A stretch of DNA of 8,577 nucleotides from Beijerinckiaceae bacterium (GTDB lineage Bacteria; Pseudomonadota; Alphaproteobacteria; Rhizobiales; Beijerinckiaceae), in assembly GCA_022702195.1 (NCBI GenBank), contig JAKONB010000606.1:1-8577 (forward strand). Direction: 5' to 3'. Position numbers and translations under genes: made by a program. Shown one piece after another: positions 6,596-8,577 of this stretch. The notes beneath the pieces were generated by a model that did no database searches, was not told where the DNA came from, and worked only from the letters and a program-made list of their open reading frames with translations. How positions within the stretch are numbered: position 1 is the first letter of the stretch; every line of letters starts with the position of its first letter.

Positions 6596-8577
6596 TCAGT
6601 GGGCGATCACGGTGGCGGTCTCGTCCTCGCCGATGACCGGGCGGACCGGCGGGGCCGGCTCCTCCCACTCGATCGGCTCGGGCACCCGCACCAGGGCATG
6701 CTTGAGCACCTGATCCATCCGGGAGACCGGGATGATCTCCATCCCGTTCTTCACGCTGTCGGGCACCTCGGCGATGTCCTTGGCGTTCTCTTCCGGAATG
6801 AGTACCGTCTTGATGCCGCCGCGGAGCGCGGCCAGCAGCTTCTCCTTGAGACCGCCGATCGGCAGCACGCGGCCGCGCAAGGTCACCTCACCGGTCATCG
6901 CCACGTCCTTTTTCACCGGAATACCGGTGAGGGTGGAGATGATCGCGGTGGCCATGCCGATGCCGGCCGACGGACCGTCCTTCGGGGTCGCCCCCTCGGG
7001 CACGTGGACATGGATGTCACGACGCTCGAACAGGGGCGGCTCGATTCCGAAATCGACGGCCCGCGAGCGGACATAGGACGCCGCCGCCGAGATCGATTCC
7101 TTCATCACGTCGCGCAGGTTGCCCGTCACCGTCATCTTGCCCTTGCCGGGCATCATGACGCCTTCGATCGTCAGCAACTCGCCGCCAACCTCGGTCCAGG
7201 CCAGACCCGTGACCACGCCAACCTGATCCTCCTCGTCGATCTCGCCGTAGCGGAATTTCGGCGCGCCGAGAAAGTTCGGCAGGGTCTCTTCGGTGACGGT
7301 GACCGCCTTCACCTTGGTGATCAGGATTTCCTTAACCGCCTTGCGGATCAGGTTCGACAGCTCGCGCTCCAGGTTTCGGACGCCCGCCTCTCGCGTGTAG
7401 CGGCGGATCAGCATCATCAGCCCGGCATCGTCGATCTGCCACTCTTTGGCATCGAGACCATGCTTCTTGACCGCGCCCGGGATCAGATGCTTGCGCGCGA
7501 TCTCGACCTTCTCCTCCTCGGTGTAGCCGGCGATACGGATCACCTCCATGCGGTCCATCAGCGGCGCAGGGATGTTGAGGGTGTTGGCGGTGGTCACGAA
7601 CATCACGTTCGAGAGGTCGTAATCGACCTCGAGGTAATGGTCGTTGAAGGTGGCGTTCTGCTCCGGATCGAGCACTTCGAGGAGCGCCGCCGACGGATCG
7701 CCGCGGAAATCCATACCCATCTTGTCGATCTCGTCGAGCAGGATGAGCGGGTTCGAGCTCTTCGCCTTGCGCATCGACTGCACGATCTTACCCGGCATCG
7801 AGCCGATATAGGTCCGGCGGTGACCGCGGATCTCGGCTTCGTCACGGACGCCGCCGAGGGACATGCGCACGAACTCACGTCCCGTCGCCTTGGCGATGGA
7901 CTTGCCGAGGGAAGTCTTGCCGACGCCCGGAGGACCGACGAGGCACAGAATCGGACCCGTGAGTTTATTGGCCCGCTGCTGCACGGCGAGGTATTCGACG
8001 ATGCGCTCCTTGACCTTGTCGAGGCCGAAATGATCCTCGTCGAGCATAACCTGGGCGCCGAGCAGATCCTTCTTGATCTTCGAGCGCTTGCCCCACGGGA
8101 TGCCGAGCATCCAGTCAAGGTAGTTGCGCACCACTGTGGCCTCCGCCGACATCGGCGACATCTGGCGCAGCTTTTTGAGCTCCGCCACCGCCTTGTCGCG
8201 GGCTTCTTTGGTGAACTTGGTCTTCTCGATCTTCTCCTCGAGCTCGGCCAACTCGTCCTTGCCATCCTCGGAGTCGCCCAACTCCTTCTGAATCGCCTTC
8301 ATCTGCTCGTTCAGATAGTACTCGCGCTGGGTCTTCTCCATCTGCCGCTTGACGCGAGTGCGGATGCGCTTCTCCACCTGGAGCACGGAGATCTCGCTCT
8401 CCATCAGCGACAGGACGCGCTCAAGGCGCTGCGCCACCGTGGGGATCTCGAGGATCGCCTGCTTGTCCGCGATCTTCACCGCGAGATGCGAACCGACCGT
8501 GTCGGCGAGCTTCGAGGGCTCGTCGATCTGCGTGACCGCCGAGACGACCTCGGGCGAGATCTTCTTGTTCAGCTTTA
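6596..8577 (-). CDS. lon: ATP-dependent Lon protease (5' end beyond window)
   Basis: Lon is a cytoplasmic homo-hexameric AAA+ serine protease that unfolds and degrades misfolded and short-lived regulatory proteins. About 659 codons are visible, and comparison with E. coli Lon suggests about 145-150 N-terminal residues are missing. The frame runs to the right edge, so the apparent GTG start at 8477-8479 is internal. Seen in order: the end of the substrate-binding domain and its coiled coil (QREYYLNEQMKAIQKELG), Walker A GPPGVGKTS (7910-7936), Walker B ILLDEIDK, sensor region FVTTANTLNIP, and the protease domain. The catalytic Ser is in PKDGPSAG (codon 6968-6970) and the Lys is the second Lys of LKEK (codon 6839-6841), 43 residues later as in E. 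coli. The C-terminal tail is acidic and proline-rich. GC is about 65%, taken as the genome norm. The gene ends in a strong terminator. In many alphaproteobacteria an HU gene follows lon; here none does. Confidence 0.98.
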   Translation of the reverse strand, partial: KLNKKISPEVVSAVTQIDEPSKLADTVGSHLAVKIADKQAILEIPTVAQRLERVLSLMESEISVLQVEKRIRTRVKRQMEKTQREYYLNEQMKAIQKELGDSEDGKDELAELEEKIEKTKFTKEARDKAVAELKKLRQMSPMSAEATVVRNYLDWMLGIPWGKRSKIKKDLLGAQVMLDEDHFGLDKVKERIVEYLAVQQRANKLTGPILCLVGPPGVGKTSLGKSIAKATGREFVRMSLGGVRDEAEIRGHRRTYIGSMPGKIVQSMRKAKSSNPLILLDEIDKMGMDFRGDPSAALLEVLDPEQNATFNDHYLEVDYDLSNVMFVTTANTLNIPAPLMDRMEVIRIAGYTEEEKVEIARKHLIPGAVKKHGLDAKEWQIDDAGLMMLIRRYTREAGVRNLERELSNLIRKAVKEILITKVKAVTVTEETLPNFLGAPKFRYGEIDEEDQVGVVTGLAWTEVGGELLTIEGVMMPGKGKMTVTGNLRDVMKESISAAASYVRSRAVDFGIEPPLFERRDIHVHVPEGATPKDGPSAGIGMATAIISTLTGIPVKKDVAMTGEVTLRGRVLPIGGLKEKLLAALRGGIKTVLIPEENAKDIAEVPDSVKNGMEIIPVSRMDQVLKHALVRVPEPIEWEEPAPPVRPVIGEDETATVIAH

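Noticed and set aside
7603..8265. 220-codon minus-strand frame rich in Arg and Ser
   Set aside because: It is an alternative frame inside lon, whose frame is unambiguous through the Walker and protease motifs.
1..8577. CRISPR array, toxin-antitoxin pair, insertion sequence or reverse transcriptase system
   Set aside because: No regularly spaced repeats, no terminal inverted repeats and no family motifs of these systems were seen on either strand.

Overview
The window looks like chromosomal DNA from a GC-rich alphaproteobacterium, probably of the Rhizobiales and perhaps Methylobacterium-like. The evidence is the character of the Lon protein, its strongly GC-biased codon use (about 65% GC in a hand-counted line) and the lon/tRNA-Val neighbourhood. 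The genus is a guess. Every gene I can support lies on the minus strand, so transcription runs from high to low coordinates.

Right part (6390-8577): the C-terminal four fifths of the ATP-dependent protease Lon, with its start beyond the right edge. It is followed by a strong rho-independent hairpin and then a complete tRNA-Val (anticodon TAC) with encoded CCA. This is core genome. Middle (4308-6389): one class I O-methyltransferase gene (4923-5582) of low GC, about 40-48%, lying between two stretches of about 65% GC (4308-4922 and about 5690-6389) in which I find no convincing gene. Left part (1-4307): a tight three-gene operon, then a 361-bp gap, then a large gene that runs off the left edge.

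The operon encodes an EcbF/BcbF-type capsule HAD phosphatase, a fusion of a nucleotidyltransferase-like domain with an APH-type small-molecule kinase, and a canonical NTP-transferase. These three activities (phosphatase, kinase, nucleotidyltransferase) are what is needed to make a nucleotide-activated sugar or polyol, as in the GDP-heptose pathway (HddA/GmhB/HddC) or the LicA/LicC phosphocholine pathway. The product here is unknown. The leftmost gene may encode the transferase that uses it, because one internal segment resembles the start of surface-glycan glycosyltransferase domains. The methyltransferase would methylate the glycan or its precursor.

The reading is a surface-polysaccharide locus next to the 3' end of a tRNA gene, with patchy base composition that suggests horizontal assembly. 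No integrase, att duplicate, insertion sequence or CRISPR array is visible. The most interesting element is the kinase/phosphatase/nucleotidyltransferase module. Its fusion protein carries a second nucleotidyltransferase-like domain that lacks the usual glycine-rich loop and active-site lysine.
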